Notes: generated from the sequence alone by a model not told the origin. Positions 44,633 to 53,442 are shown, counted from the stretch's first letter. The stretch is 64,000 nt of DNA from Paenibacillus terrigena DSM 21567 (GCF_000374845.1 NZ_KB895417.1:311661-375660), one strand, 5' to 3'. Numbers and translations are program-made.

Positions 44633-44865
44633 AAAGTATACTTACGTGATATTCCCTGATTTTTCTTGATCTAATGCACACTTGCGGTCCTTTACATTTA
44701 ATTTCCCTTTCCTTAAAATAGACAATGATCTGCCGCTTGGCATAAATCACAAACGGTACGGTATAACTATAATTACCAATATCATTCATAATAATGTAGC
44801 GAGATCATTGCAGGACGGAGAACGGCCCTGCTTTATGATGGATTGAGAATAGGAGGTTACAAGCA

Positions 44866-45417
44866 ATGAGCTTGGACCAGTTAAGTCAAGAGGAACAAAG
44901 CACTGTGCTTCGCGTACGCAAACGTGTCATCGAGGCGATCGGGCGCAATATGGATTTATACGGCGTTACGTTATCTACCGGGCATTTGTACGGCCTTCTT
45001 TTTTTCGCGGACAAGCCGATGACCCTCGATGAGATGGGTCGGGAAATGAGTATGAGTAAAACAAGCATGAGTACCAGTATGCGTACGCTGCTTGATTTGA
45101 ATATGGTGAATAAAGTGTGGGAGAAAGGCTCCCGCAAGGACCTCTATGAGGTGGAATATGATTGGTACCAGACGTTTACGGACTATTTTGCCATCGAGTG
45201 GCGCAAAGCGGTGGAGACGAACATCCAGATCATTCGGCGTTCGATTGAAGAGATCAGTCGGATGATGCGGGAGATTCCTGAAGATACGGCTATTCGCGGA
45301 GTGCTCGAAGTGGACAAGCGGAAGATGGAAGGTGCGGTTCGGTACTATTCCTGGTTGAATCGATTGATTGACTGCCTAGAGAATGGGGACATCTATCAGT
45401 TGGTGCCGAAGGAGTAG
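44866..45417 (+). CDS. gbsR: GbsR/OpcR-family transcriptional regulator
   Basis: A 183-residue MarR-fold regulator of the GbsR family. The winged helix region is YGLLFFADKPMTLDEMGREM, then SMSKTSMSTSMRTLLDLNMV; the rest is helical dimerisation. GbsR-type proteins repress choline/betaine uptake and synthesis genes and sense choline. Divergent from opuA, with palindromes between, so it probably controls that operon. AGGAGG precedes the ATG. Confidence 0.9.
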   Translation: MSLDQLSQEEQSTVLRVRKRVIEAIGRNMDLYGVTLSTGHLYGLLFFADKPMTLDEMGREMSMSKTSMSTSMRTLLDLNMVNKVWEKGSRKDLYEVEYDWYQTFTDYFAIEWRKAVETNIQIIRRSIEEISRMMREIPEDTAIRGVLEVDKRKMEGAVRYYSWLNRLIDCLENGDIYQLVPKE

Positions 45418-45480
45418 TGGTGATACGACGGAACGCGGCGCGTATGCGGAAGGACATCGCATGGCGGATAAGGCGAAGAG

Positions 45481-45509
45481 CGTCTCTGCTGAACAGCAGA
45501 GACGTTTTT
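45481..45509 (+). terminator. Terminator of gbsR
   Basis: CGTCTCTGCT / AGCAGAGACG, a perfect 10-bp stem with loop GAAC, then five T residues. Confidence 0.93.
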
Positions 45510-45565
45510 GTGTATTTCGGGCGCGGCTGGGTTGGCGCTAACCTGTGGCTGCAGTGCGTAATGCC

Positions 45566-45849
45566 GAAATAACTGCTAAATAGCAGTTATTTGGTTCACC
45601 GTGCCGCGTCTGGAGCGAAATAACTGTCAAAAAGCAGTTAAATGGCTCGCTATGCTGCGTCATGGCAGAAATAACTGCTAAAAAGCAGTTATTTGGATCG
45701 CTATGCCGAGTCCAGGTCGAAATAACTGCTAAAAAGCAGTTAAATGGCCCGCTATGCTGCGTCACGGTAGAAATAACTGCTTAAAAGCAATTATTTGGTT
45801 CGCTATGCCGAGTCCAGACCGAAATAACTGCTAAAAAGCAGTTATTTCG
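45566..45849. repeat. Array A: six 51-bp hairpin repeats
   Basis: Units begin at 45566, 45617, 45668, 45719, 45770 and 45821, exactly 51 bases apart. Each holds a hairpin such as GAAATAACTGC-TAAAAA-GCAGTTATTT and a 22-base spacer like TCGCTATGCCGAGTCCAGGT. Units alternate (right arm TTATTT or TTAAAT; spacer GCCGAGTCCAG or GCTGCGTCA), so a 102-base higher-order period is visible. Related array B lies at 46698. Confidence 0.93.
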
Positions 45850-45947
45850 CCCACCGCCCGCAGGATTCCAAACCTTGCACTCTGCGTCTTGATATCACGC
45901 ACTGGAGTGGGTATGATGAGAGAAATGGAATATTTCACATGACGAAG

Positions 45948-45990
45948 AACGTCTCTGCTTATCGTTAGATAAGAACAGGGGCGTTTTTTT
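45948..45990 (+). terminator. Terminator between array A and the nuclease-like gene
   Basis: AACGTCTCTG pairs with CAGGGGCGTT, with CTTATC/GATAAG inside, then seven T residues. Its left arm repeats the CGTCTCTGCT of the gbsR terminator, suggesting an old duplication. Confidence 0.82.
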
Positions 45991-46002
45991 GTTGTGTACT
46001 GA

Positions 46003-46692
46003 ATGGAGATGATGACGTTGGAATATGAGAAAGCGCATGAGGTTTGGATCAATTCCCATATGAAAAGGAGATCGGGCGAGCGAAAAGGTCGGTTGGAACG
46101 CGGACATCAGCACGGGGAGGAGCTTTTTGTGCGCTATGTTTGGTGGCCTGTGGTAGGCAGTTTTGCGCAGCTACATCCGGAATATGAGGTGGCGGACTGG
46201 CGGGGACGGTCATATTTTGCGGACTTTGCATGGATAACGGGAGATCTCAGATTGATCATAGAGATCAAAGGCTATGGCCCCCATGTTCGGGATATGGATC
46301 GCAAACGTTATTGTCATGAGCTGAATCGAGACACATTTCTGCAAGCGATGGGTTATCGGATCATCTCATTTGCTTACGATGATGTGGCTGATCGCCCGGA
46401 GTTATGTATAACACTGCTGAGGATGGTTATGAGTCGATACCACAGCATTGGAGAGTCTGATGGACTTGCTTCGCGCGATGAGCGGGAGGCTATGCGATTG
46501 GCTTATCAAATGGCGCAGCCCCTCCGCCCGAAGGATATTGAGACGCATTTGTGCCTGGGTCACCGCACGGCAGTTCGTTTATTGCAGGAGTTGTGCACAA
46601 AAGGTTACCTTACACCGATTCATAGTGGGAATGGTGTCCGAGTAACAAAGTATGGCTTAGGAGGGAAGCCAATGGGCGAGATGATATGGTGA
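46003..46692 (+). CDS. Small nuclease-like (DUF559/Vsr-fold-like) protein between repeat arrays
   Basis: A 229-residue soluble protein. Its middle has the pattern of the PD-(D/E)xK/DUF559-type endonuclease fold: YFADFAWITGDLRLIIEIKG, with Asp and Glu-x-Lys in the right order, then RDMDRKRYCHELNRDTFLQA and GYRIISFAYDDV. The C-terminal third (KDIETHLCLGHRTAVRLLQE and GNGVRVTKYGLG) looks like a winged helix. Its DNA target is unknown. The start is uncertain: ATG at 46003 follows a T run without a ribosome site; TTG at 46018 has GGAG nine bases upstream. The gene stands alone between two 51-bp repeat arrays. Confidence 0.65.
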   Translation: MEMMTLEYEKAHEVWINSHMKRRSGERKGRLERGHQHGEELFVRYVWWPVVGSFAQLHPEYEVADWRGRSYFADFAWITGDLRLIIEIKGYGPHVRDMDRKRYCHELNRDTFLQAMGYRIISFAYDDVADRPELCITLLRMVMSRYHSIGESDGLASRDEREAMRLAYQMAQPLRPKDIETHLCLGHRTAVRLLQELCTKGYLTPIHSGNGVRVTKYGLGGKPMGEMIW

Positions 46693-46697
46693 TTGAC

Positions 46698-47032
46698 GAA
46701 TAAACTGCCTATTAGCAGTTAATCAGACCGCTGTGCAGCATACCGTCCGGAATAGCTGCCCAGAAGCAGTTAAATGGCCAGCCCTGTGGCGTCCCGTCCG
46801 AAATAACTGCACAAATGCAGTTAAATGTCCTGAACGGCAGCGGAACGTCCGAAATAACTGCACAAATGCAGTTAAATGTCCTGAACGGCAGCGGAACGAG
46901 CGAAATAACTGCATAAATGCAGTTAAATGGCCGGACCAGCGGTGAAACGAGTTAAATAACTGCACAAATGCAGTTAAATGTCCCGCCATGCTGCGTCCCG
47001 TCCGAAATAACTGCTTAAAAGCAGTTATTTCC
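46698..47032. repeat. Array B: seven 51-bp hairpin repeats
   Basis: Units begin at 46698, 46749, 46800, 46851, 46902, 46953 and 47004, again exactly 51 bases apart. Hairpins read GAAATAACTGC-ACAAAT-GCAGTTAAAT and variants; spacers such as GTCCTGAACGGCAGCGGAAC differ from array A. Loops change while the CTGC/GCAG arms remain paired. The first two units are the most degenerate. Confidence 0.93.
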
Positions 47033-47179
47033 CTCGTCGCCGCGCACACCACCAGCCCCCTCCCCCGGACAAGCTCAACAAAGAGGTTGTCACGCTTGTC
47101 ATGCTAGTCTGCATAATTGGCCAAGATCCCTCATAGACATGTATCAATGAATTAACAATTGTGCAGAGGGGATGATTTC

Positions 47180-48265
47180 ATGCGTCGGATCACATGGATA
47201 ACGGCCATAGTGATGTGTGTAACATTTTTGCTATCAGGGTGTGGGACAAAAGATGCAGCAGCGATTGTCAAGGATTTGGATCATGTGGTCAGCAAACTAT
47301 CGAGTTATCAAGGATCAGGTACGATGACACTGCATACGGGACAGCAGCCGCAGGAGTATCAGGTTGAAGTGTGGTATCAGAATCCATCGTACTACCGCAT
47401 TGCGCTCAAAAATGCCAAGAAAGATATTACTCAAATCGTCTTGCGCAACGATGAAGGCGTGTTCGTCTTGACGCCTAGCTTGAACAAGAGCTTCCGCTTC
47501 CAGAGCGATTGGCCGGAGAAACAAGGTCAGGTCTACCTTTACCAAACCTTGGTACATAGCATCCTTCAAGACAATACGCGCCAGTTCGCATCGGAGAAGG
47601 AATCTTACGTGTTCGATGTGCTAGCGAATTACCAGACGAGTGCGCTGGTTCGCCAGAAGATTTGGTTAAATAAAGAGACGTATGCGCCTAAACAAGTCCA
47701 AGTGACCGATGCGAATTCGAATGTCGTAGTCGAGGTGAAATTCGACCAATTCGATTTCAATGCGAAATTCGAGAAGGACTCCTTCGAGATGCAGCGCAAC
47801 ATGACAACAGGTATGAACATCGAGGTCTTGCCTACGACGGGTGATCCAGCAGCTTCCACGAAGGAAGGAGAACCATCCACGGAGCCGAGCAAGGAGACAA
47901 CGGCTGAACCAACACAAGATTTGGGTCCATTCGGTATGATTGAGCCAGGTTATATTCCAGCAAACGTGACGCTGCAGGATGCCAAAGAAATTTCGGATGC
48001 GCCAGATTATGCCGTGCTTCTCAGATATTCAGGTGATTATAACTTCACCCTTCGCGAATCTAGACCTCAAGATCGTAAAGTGGCGATTATGAACGGCGAG
48101 AGCGTTGACCTTGGTTTTACAATCGGTCATCTGACAGGCACAGAACAGCGCACATTAACTTGGATGACGGATGAAGGTATCGAATACCGTCTCTCCAGTG
48201 CAGACCTGCCGCAGTCCGAGATGGTCAGCATTGCAACTTCCCTGATCGATCAATCCGGTAAATAA
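47180..48265 (+). CDS. ydcC: LolA-like sporulation lipoprotein (YdcC type)
   Basis: A 361-residue lipoprotein (lipobox LLSGC) with a LolA/GerS-like fold: KLSSYQGSGTMTLHTGQQPQ, VWYQNPSYYRIALKN, IWLNKETYAPKQVQVTDANS. A Thr/Glu/Pro-rich linker (STKEGEPSTEPSKETT) leads to a C-terminal DUF4367-like domain (DYAVLLRYSGDYNFTLRESR). Matches B. subtilis YdcC in position directly before alr. The ATG at 47180 follows AGAGGGG. Likely acts on the outside of the membrane, perhaps in sporulation. Confidence 0.85.
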   Translation: MRRITWITAIVMCVTFLLSGCGTKDAAAIVKDLDHVVSKLSSYQGSGTMTLHTGQQPQEYQVEVWYQNPSYYRIALKNAKKDITQIVLRNDEGVFVLTPSLNKSFRFQSDWPEKQGQVYLYQTLVHSILQDNTRQFASEKESYVFDVLANYQTSALVRQKIWLNKETYAPKQVQVTDANSNVVVEVKFDQFDFNAKFEKDSFEMQRNMTTGMNIEVLPTTGDPAASTKEGEPSTEPSKETTAEPTQDLGPFGMIEPGYIPANVTLQDAKEISDAPDYAVLLRYSGDYNFTLRESRPQDRKVAIMNGESVDLGFTIGHLTGTEQRTLTWMTDEGIEYRLSSADLPQSEMVSIATSLIDQSGK

Positions 48266-48280
48266 GAACCTAATAGGATG

Positions 48281-48328
48281 AAGCTGTGCGAAGGGTAGAA
48301 CAATGCCCGCAAGCACAGCTTTTTCTTT
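48281..48328 (+). terminator. Terminator of ydcC
   Basis: AAGCTGTGC pairs with GCACAGCTT, long loop, then TTTTCTTTT. Confidence 0.78.
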
Positions 48329-48463
48329 TCGAACCTATTTAATTGGAAAAAAATATATTAAATTCCATGATTAAGTGCATTGCATTGACAGTTCCAGGCC
48401 GTTAGGATTAAATAATGTGTATTAGAATCGGACTTTGTGACGCTTGAAGAGAAGGTGGAGTTA

Positions 48464-49642
48464 TTGAATTCATATTATCGCCCGACACGGGCTGAGATTT
48501 CATTAAACGCATTGCGGCATAACATCGAGGCATTCCGCAGCTTGATTCCAGCAGACACGAAGCTTCTCGCTTGTGTCAAAGCGAATGCGTATGGACATGG
48601 AGCGGTTGGCGTTTCACGCGAAGCGGAGCGGCTCGGTATCGATTATTTGAGCGTAGCGTTTTTGGATGAAGCCCTTCAACTGCGTGATGCAGGAATACAG
48701 ACGCCAATACTCGTCCTAGGATATACAGGCCCCGAAGGGGTTGCTGTTGCAAGACAACATGGTGTTACACTAACCGTGTTCAGTGAAGAGGTTGCAGCGG
48801 CAATTGCAGCCTTACCTCAAGACCCGCAGCAGCTTAAGGTTCACATCAAAGTGGACTCAGGAATGGGCAGACTCGGACTTTTATATGGTAAGGAAGCAGC
48901 AGATTTTGTGGAACAGATGCTTGCTTTGCCGCAGGTTGAAGTCGAAGGCATGTACACACATTTCTCCTGTGCAGACGAGGTAGATAAGGAATATACAATG
49001 GGGCAGCATCGGCGTTTTCAAGCAACGGTTGATATGTTGCAAGCGCGCGGCATCACGCTTCCCATCATTCATACAGGGAATAGTGCAACAGGGATTGATC
49101 TGCCTGAATTGACAGGTAATATGCTGCGTCTAGGAATTAGCTTATACGGACTTTATCCTTCCGAAGAAGTGCTCAAGGAGCGGGTAGAGCTCGAGCCGAT
49201 ATTGACGGTGCGGACGAGTCTCACACGCGTGAAACGGCTGCCGAAAGATATCGGGATTAGTTATGGCAAACGATATATCACCGAGCAGGAAGATGAGTGC
49301 ATCGGAACGTTGCCTGTCGGTTATGCTGACGGATTTTCACGCATGATGAGCGGTAAAGTGGAAGTATTGATCCGAGGTCAACGTGTACCTGTCGTAGGTA
49401 CGATTTGTATGGATCAATGCATGGTGCAGTTAAGCAATCTGGGAGCTGATGTAGAGGAGATTCAGGCTGGGGAAGATGTTGTCCTGATCGGCTCACAAGG
49501 CGAAGAACAGATTCGTGTTGAAGAAATTGCAGTACATACAGGTACAATCAATTATGAGATCATCTGTATGCTGGCCAATCGTGTACCGCGTATCTATATG
49601 CGTGACGGTGTGCCAGTTGAAATTGACAATCGATTGATATAA
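48464..49642 (+). CDS. alr: Alanine racemase
   Basis: A 392-residue PLP enzyme that makes D-alanine for peptidoglycan and, in spores, can affect germination. The PLP lysine lies in LLACVKANAYGHGAVG near residue 38; KVDSGMGRLG and the catalytic Tyr region GISYGKRYIT are present, as is VGTICMDQCMV. The TTG at 48464 fits the family start (NSYYRPTRAEISL) and has AGAAGG eight bases upstream; a GTG at 48437 is in frame but less likely. Confidence 0.95.
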   Translation: MNSYYRPTRAEISLNALRHNIEAFRSLIPADTKLLACVKANAYGHGAVGVSREAERLGIDYLSVAFLDEALQLRDAGIQTPILVLGYTGPEGVAVARQHGVTLTVFSEEVAAAIAALPQDPQQLKVHIKVDSGMGRLGLLYGKEAADFVEQMLALPQVEVEGMYTHFSCADEVDKEYTMGQHRRFQATVDMLQARGITLPIIHTGNSATGIDLPELTGNMLRLGISLYGLYPSEEVLKERVELEPILTVRTSLTRVKRLPKDIGISYGKRYITEQEDECIGTLPVGYADGFSRMMSGKVEVLIRGQRVPVVGTICMDQCMVQLSNLGADVEEIQAGEDVVLIGSQGEEQIRVEEIAVHTGTINYEIICMLANRVPRIYMRDGVPVEIDNRLI

Positions 49643-49881
49643 AAGTGAACTACAGCAATATTTACCAATAATTTCATTGTCGTATTTAAAGGGTTTTCGC
49701 ATCCTATTCTCGAATAAGTACATGAGTATAGCAGCCGATAACACCCGATTCGCGGGCATATGCTAATCCAGTGATCATACTTGGTATATATCAAGCATAT
49801 ATATTCTTTTGTATAAATTTCCTCGGTTATCGACATACTGGTATTAATTGTTGTTGAAAGTTTGTGGGGGTGCGAGTAAAA

Positions 49882-50163
49882 GTGTCCAATGTTCAGAACA
49901 CGAAAAGGATCATGATCAGTCTGCCGGACAATCTGCTGCAAGAAGTGGATGGGATCGTGGCAAAGGAAAATTCCAACCGAAGTGAATTTATTCGGCAAGC
50001 AATGAAGTTGTATTTAATGGATCGGAAGAAACGGTATATCCGGGAATCGATGCAACGTGGCTATATGGAGATGGCCAAAATTAATTTGACCATGGCATCG
50101 GAAGCATTTTACGCGGAGGAAGATGCGGAGGGCACTCTTGGTCGTCTAGTGAGCGGGGTGTAA
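49882..50163 (+). CDS. ndoAI: Antitoxin EndoAI (MazE-like)
   Basis: A 93-residue antitoxin: N-terminal ribbon-helix-helix (TKRIMISLPDNLLQEVDGIV, then SNRSEFIRQAMKLYL) and a C-terminal toxin-binding segment ending MEMAKINLTMASEAFYAEED and LGRLVSGV, as in B. subtilis EndoAI. The GTG at 49882 gives the family length; two further GTGs upstream are in frame. It is followed after three bases by the toxin gene. Confidence 0.93.
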   Translation: MSNVQNTKRIMISLPDNLLQEVDGIVAKENSNRSEFIRQAMKLYLMDRKKRYIRESMQRGYMEMAKINLTMASEAFYAEEDAEGTLGRLVSGV

Positions 50164-50166
50164 CCA

Positions 50167-50517
50167 TTGATAGTGAAGCGTGGCGACGTATTTTTTGCGG
50201 ATCTCTCGCCTGTCGTCGGTTCGGAGCAAGGTGGGGTAAGACCTGTATTGATTATCCAGAATGACATCGGCAATCGCTTCAGCCCAACCGTCATCGTCGC
50301 GGCTATTACAGCGCAAATTCAGAAGGCAAAGCTGCCGACGCATGTGGAAATTGATGCAGAGACCCACGGATTTGACAGGGACTCTGTTATTTTGCTCGAA
50401 CAGATTCGAACCATCGATAAGCAGCGGCTTACCGATAAGATCACTCATCTTGATGAGGAAACGATGCGTAAGGTAGACGACGGTCTCCAGATCAGCATTG
50501 GATTAATCGAATTTTGA
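50167..50517 (+). CDS. ndoA: mRNA interferase EndoA (MazF)
   Basis: A 116-residue toxin, nearly standard throughout: [55 protein letters not shown] and [20 protein letters not shown]. EndoA cuts mRNA at UACAU in B. subtilis. TTG start at 50167. In B. subtilis the rsbR-sigB stress module follows; here it is missing and tex comes next. Confidence 0.96.
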   Translation: MIVKRGDVFFADLSPVVGSEQGGVRPVLIIQNDIGNRFSPTVIVAAITAQIQKAKLPTHVEIDAETHGFDRDSVILLEQIRTIDKQRLTDKITHLDEETMRKVDDGLQISIGLIEF

Positions 50518-50530
50518 AGTACTAGACTTG

Positions 50531-50562
50531 CGAGGGTTCTTCGAGAGCCCTTGTTTTTTTTT
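50531..50562 (+). terminator. Terminator of ndoAI-ndoA
   Basis: GAGGGTTCT / AGAGCCCTT around TCG, then nine T residues after a G. Confidence 0.8.
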
Positions 50563-50612
50563 GTCATTTTGAGACAATAGAAGAAGTATGTTAACAAAGT
50601 GAGGGATTGTGA

Positions 50613-52817
50613 ATGACGGAACAGACAACGGTGGCTGGAACAGCAGAAGAAGCAATGAAGGCCGCGGAACTCGAACGTATAATGAAGCAGATGGCGAAGG
50701 AGATTGGGCTCGCGCTGAAGCAGGTGCGGACGACCGTCCAATTGCTTGACGAAGGGAATACAATCCCGTTCATAGCACGTTACCGAAAAGAAATGACGGG
50801 AGAGCTGGATGAGAATCAGCTTCGCTCCATTGAAGATCGATTGCATTATTTGCGTAACTTAGAAGAGCGGAAGCGTGAAGTGATCCGTATCATTGATGAA
50901 CAAGGGAAGTTGACGGAAGAGCTGCAGAAGGCGATTGTAAGCGCAGAGAAGCTGCAAGAGGTTGAAGATTTATATCGTCCATACCGTCAGAAGCGGAAGA
51001 CGAGAGCGAGTGTGGCGAAGGAGAAAGGGCTAGAGCCTTTGTCTGCATGGATATGGGTACAGCCGAAACAAGGGGATGCCCTGCAAGAGGCTGCTGCATA
51101 CGTAGACGCCGAAAAAGGGGTAGCAAGCGCGGAGGAAGCATTACAAGGCGCGATGGATATCCTGGCAGAAATCATTGCGGATGATGCGAAAATTCGAGCG
51201 TGGGTGCGTCAATACACAGTAGATCAAGGACTTCTTCGTACGGAAGCGAAGGATGCGGAGCAGGAATCGGTCTATGAAATGTATTATGCCTATCAGGAAC
51301 CGATCAAGAAGCTGCCGCCGCACCGTACACTCGCTATTAACCGTGGAGAACGAGAAGATATCCTCAAAGTATCGATTGATGTGCAGACAGATCGTATACA
51401 TCAGTACATTGGCAAGCAGATTCTTCGGGGCGCCTCCGTCGTTCAAGATATTTTGACGGCGATGATTGAGGATGCATACAAGCGACTCATTGCACCGTCG
51501 ATTGAGCGTGAGGTACGTAATGAATTAACCGTGAAGGCGGAGGAGCAAGCGATTCAAATCTTCGCAGGCAATCTTCGGAACTTACTCTTGCAGCCCCCTG
51601 TCAAAGGGAAATGCGTGTTAGGCGTCGATCCGGCATTCCGGACAGGCTGCAAGCTGGCAGTCGTGGATGAGACGGGCAAGCTGCTTGAGGTAGCGGTGAC
51701 GTATCCGACAGCACCGAATAATAAGGTTGCAGAAGCGGAAGTGATCTTCAACCGATTGATTAGCAAATATGACATCGAACTCATTGTCATAGGTAACGGT
51801 ACAGCATCGCGGGAGACGGAGCAGTTCGTCGTGGATGTGATGAGCAAGAACAAAGGACGCGGATTGCAATATCTGATCGTTAGTGAAGCGGGTGCCAGTG
51901 TGTATTCCGCATCGAAGATTGCCCAGGAAGAGTTCCCGGATCTGGATGTCGCTGAGCGCAGCGCCGTATCGATTGCACGTCGGATGCAAGATCCACTCGC
52001 GGAATTGGTGAAGATTGATCCGAAGGCAATTGGGGTCGGACAATATCAGCATGATGTAACGCAGAAACGATTAGAAGAGAGCTTGGGCGCAGTCGTCGAG
52101 TCAGCCGTGAACCATGTCGGTGTCGATGTGAATACGGCGTCACCTTCCCTCCTGTCGTACGTCGCAGGCGTGAACAGCACGATTGCGAAGAATATCGTGA
52201 AGTACCGTGAAGAGAATGGCAAATTCACCTCACGGAAGCAATTGCAGAAGGTACCACGTCTCGGGGCGAAAACGTATGAGCAGTGTATTGGCTTCATGCG
52301 AATTAGTGATGGAGAGAATCCACTCGATCGGACGCCGATTCACCCGGAATCCTACAATGTCGTAGATCAATTGTTCAAAGAGCTGCGTTATGAGCTTGAT
52401 CAAGTGGGCTCGAAGGAGCTTGCAGCGGCGCTCTCGACCGTTGATCCATCGGGTGTAGCGGATCAACTCGGGGTTGGTGTTCCGACGCTCCGTGATATTC
52501 TAGACAGCTTGCAGCGCCCAGGCCGAGATCCGCGTGAGGAGCTGTCGCCGCCGATTTTCCGTACGGACGTGCTCAAGCTGGAAGATCTAACGCCAGGGAT
52601 GGAGCTTGCCGGAACGGTTCGCAATGTAATCGACTTCGGAGCCTTCGTGGATATCGGGATCAAGAATGACGGGCTTGTCCATATTTCACAGCTCAGCGAC
52701 AAGTTCGTGAAGCATCCGATGGACGTGGTCTCGGTCGGTGATAACGTGACGGTATGGGTCCTTAATGTGGATGAGAAGAAGGGGCGTGTTGGGTTAACGA
52801 TGCGCAAACCATCTTAA
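50613..52817 (+). CDS. tex: Tex family transcription accessory protein
   Basis: A 734-residue Tex protein. An N-terminal helical region (LLDEGNTIPFIARYRKEMTG) is followed by the YqgF-like domain (CVLGVDPAFRTGCKLAVVDE), helix-hairpin-helix motifs (VNTASPSLLSYVAGVNSTIA) and a C-terminal S1 RNA-binding domain (LAGTVRNVIDFGAFVDIGIK). Corresponds to B. subtilis YdcI. It binds nucleic acid and affects expression under stress in other bacteria. Starts at ATG 50613. Confidence 0.95.
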   Translation: MTEQTTVAGTAEEAMKAAELERIMKQMAKEIGLALKQVRTTVQLLDEGNTIPFIARYRKEMTGELDENQLRSIEDRLHYLRNLEERKREVIRIIDEQGKLTEELQKAIVSAEKLQEVEDLYRPYRQKRKTRASVAKEKGLEPLSAWIWVQPKQGDALQEAAAYVDAEKGVASAEEALQGAMDILAEIIADDAKIRAWVRQYTVDQGLLRTEAKDAEQESVYEMYYAYQEPIKKLPPHRTLAINRGEREDILKVSIDVQTDRIHQYIGKQILRGASVVQDILTAMIEDAYKRLIAPSIEREVRNELTVKAEEQAIQIFAGNLRNLLLQPPVKGKCVLGVDPAFRTGCKLAVVDETGKLLEVAVTYPTAPNNKVAEAEVIFNRLISKYDIELIVIGNGTASRETEQFVVDVMSKNKGRGLQYLIVSEAGASVYSASKIAQEEFPDLDVAERSAVSIARRMQDPLAELVKIDPKAIGVGQYQHDVTQKRLEESLGAVVESAVNHVGVDVNTASPSLLSYVAGVNSTIAKNIVKYREENGKFTSRKQLQKVPRLGAKTYEQCIGFMRISDGENPLDRTPIHPESYNVVDQLFKELRYELDQVGSKELAAALSTVDPSGVADQLGVGVPTLRDILDSLQRPGRDPREELSPPIFRTDVLKLEDLTPGMELAGTVRNVIDFGAFVDIGIKNDGLVHISQLSDKFVKHPMDVVSVGDNVTVWVLNVDEKKGRVGLTMRKPS

Positions 52818-52843
52818 CCATTACAGAGCGCTTATAGCATAAA

Positions 52844-52897
52844 ACAGGGTAGCGGCCCGTGGGACTTCAGTAGATGATGTCCTGGGCGCTACCCTGT
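52844..52897 (+). terminator. Long hairpin after tex
   Basis: ACAGGGTAGCG pairs with CGCTACCCTGT around a 32-base loop with its own CCC/GGG pairs; TTACATTTT follows, a weak T run. Confidence 0.65.
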
Positions 52898-52908
52898 TAC
52901 ATTTTCGA

Positions 52909-53008
52909 AAATATAAGAATTTATAAGTTTCACGAATAAACTGTTCTTATATTTCTCGCTTATACGTTTCCCGTCCTTACAAGGACGACGAAGTCGCTTA
53001 TCCTTGTG
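52909..53008. repeat. Repeat family B, copy 2
   Basis: Second copy of the 100-base element at 25711. The first 48 bases are identical; the rest diverges but keeps GGACGACGAAGTCGCTTAT and the pairing GTCCT/AGGAC. The element covers the stop codon and last codons of cmpA. Confidence 0.85.
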
Positions 53009-53132
53009 TCTCTTCGTGAGTGGACATGGATCTTCGTGAATAGAAGAACCAACAATCATTTAATAACTTGATTTGCCGACGGTCTTTTTTGTGGAAGGCT
53101 TTCATGAGTTGATTGCACAGCCATTGCGGCAT
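52998..53132 (-). CDS. cmpA: Cortex morphogenetic protein CmpA
   Basis: A 44-residue protein, MPQWLCNQLMKAFHKKDRRQ then IKLLNDCWFFYSRRSMS, matching the known small CmpA of Bacillales (PNWLKNQMQKAF pattern). CmpA is an adaptor that promotes degradation of SpoIVA through ClpXP in cells that assemble the coat wrongly, coordinating coat and cortex. GGAGGAGG precedes the ATG at 53132. Its last residues (HEETQG) and stop come from repeat family B, making it longer than B. subtilis CmpA (37 aa). B. subtilis also has cmpA next to ydcI/ydcK. Confidence 0.85.
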   Translation of the reverse strand: MPQWLCNQLMKAFHKKDRRQIKLLNDCWFFYSRRSMSTHEETQG

Positions 53133-53237
53133 TGCCCTTCCTCCTCCCAAACCTGGTGTAATATTACCATATGGGCGGAAAGGCGATCCTGTGCACGTCC
53201 TGTTGCAGATGACAAGGAATAAAACTTATATGCCTTT

Positions 53238-53295
53238 GGGGTCCCCGCAAAGCAACTGAATTGACATCACAGCCAAGGCCTCACTTTGTGAGTTG
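53238..53295 (+). repeat. Repeat family A, copy 2 (divergent)
   Basis: GGGGTCCCCGCAAAGCAACT ... CTCACTTTGTGAG. The right arm of the hairpin is altered (TTTGTGAG), and the centre differs from the other copies. Confidence 0.75.
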
Positions 53296-53309
53296 TTTTG
53301 TATGTTCCC

Positions 53310-53372
53310 GGGGTCCCCGCAAAGTACCTGATTCCGCTTCGAAGCCATTACTCCACTTTGTGGGGCTTTTTT
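53310..53372 (+). repeat. Repeat family A, copy 3
   Basis: GGGGTCCCCGCAAAGTACCT, central GCTTCGAAGC palindrome, then CCACTTTGTGGGGCTTTTTT. Ends in a T run, so it can act as a terminator on the + strand. Confidence 0.88.
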
Positions 53373-53380
53373 ATGTGTTC

Positions 53381-53442
53381 GGGGCTCCCCGCAAAGTATC
53401 TGAATCCGCTTCGAAGCCATTGCTCCACTTTGTGGGGCTTTT
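53381..53442 (+). repeat. Repeat family A, copy 4
   Basis: GGGGCTCCCCGCAAAGTATC, the same GCTTCGAAGC centre and CCACTTTGTGGGGCTTTTTT. The stop codon of the convergent gene at 53443 lies at its end. Confidence 0.88.

Noticed and set aside
45538-45765. 75-residue frame on the minus strand through array A
   Set aside because: It is a translation of the 51-bp repeats (17-residue periodic peptide, no start signal), kept open because 51 is divisible by three.
45566-47032. CRISPR array
   Set aside because: The conserved part is a long palindrome that varies between units, spacers repeat each other instead of being unique, and no cas genes are present.
46723-47052. 109-residue frame on the minus strand through array B
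   Set aside because: Same cause: periodic translation of the 51-bp units with no ribosome site.
48361-48463. Earlier alr start (GTG at 48437)
   Set aside because: In frame, but the TTG at 48464 has the better ribosome site and fits the family N-terminus.
51618-52052. 144-residue frame antisense to tex
   Set aside because: Shadow of a conserved gene; no homology recognised and no start signal.
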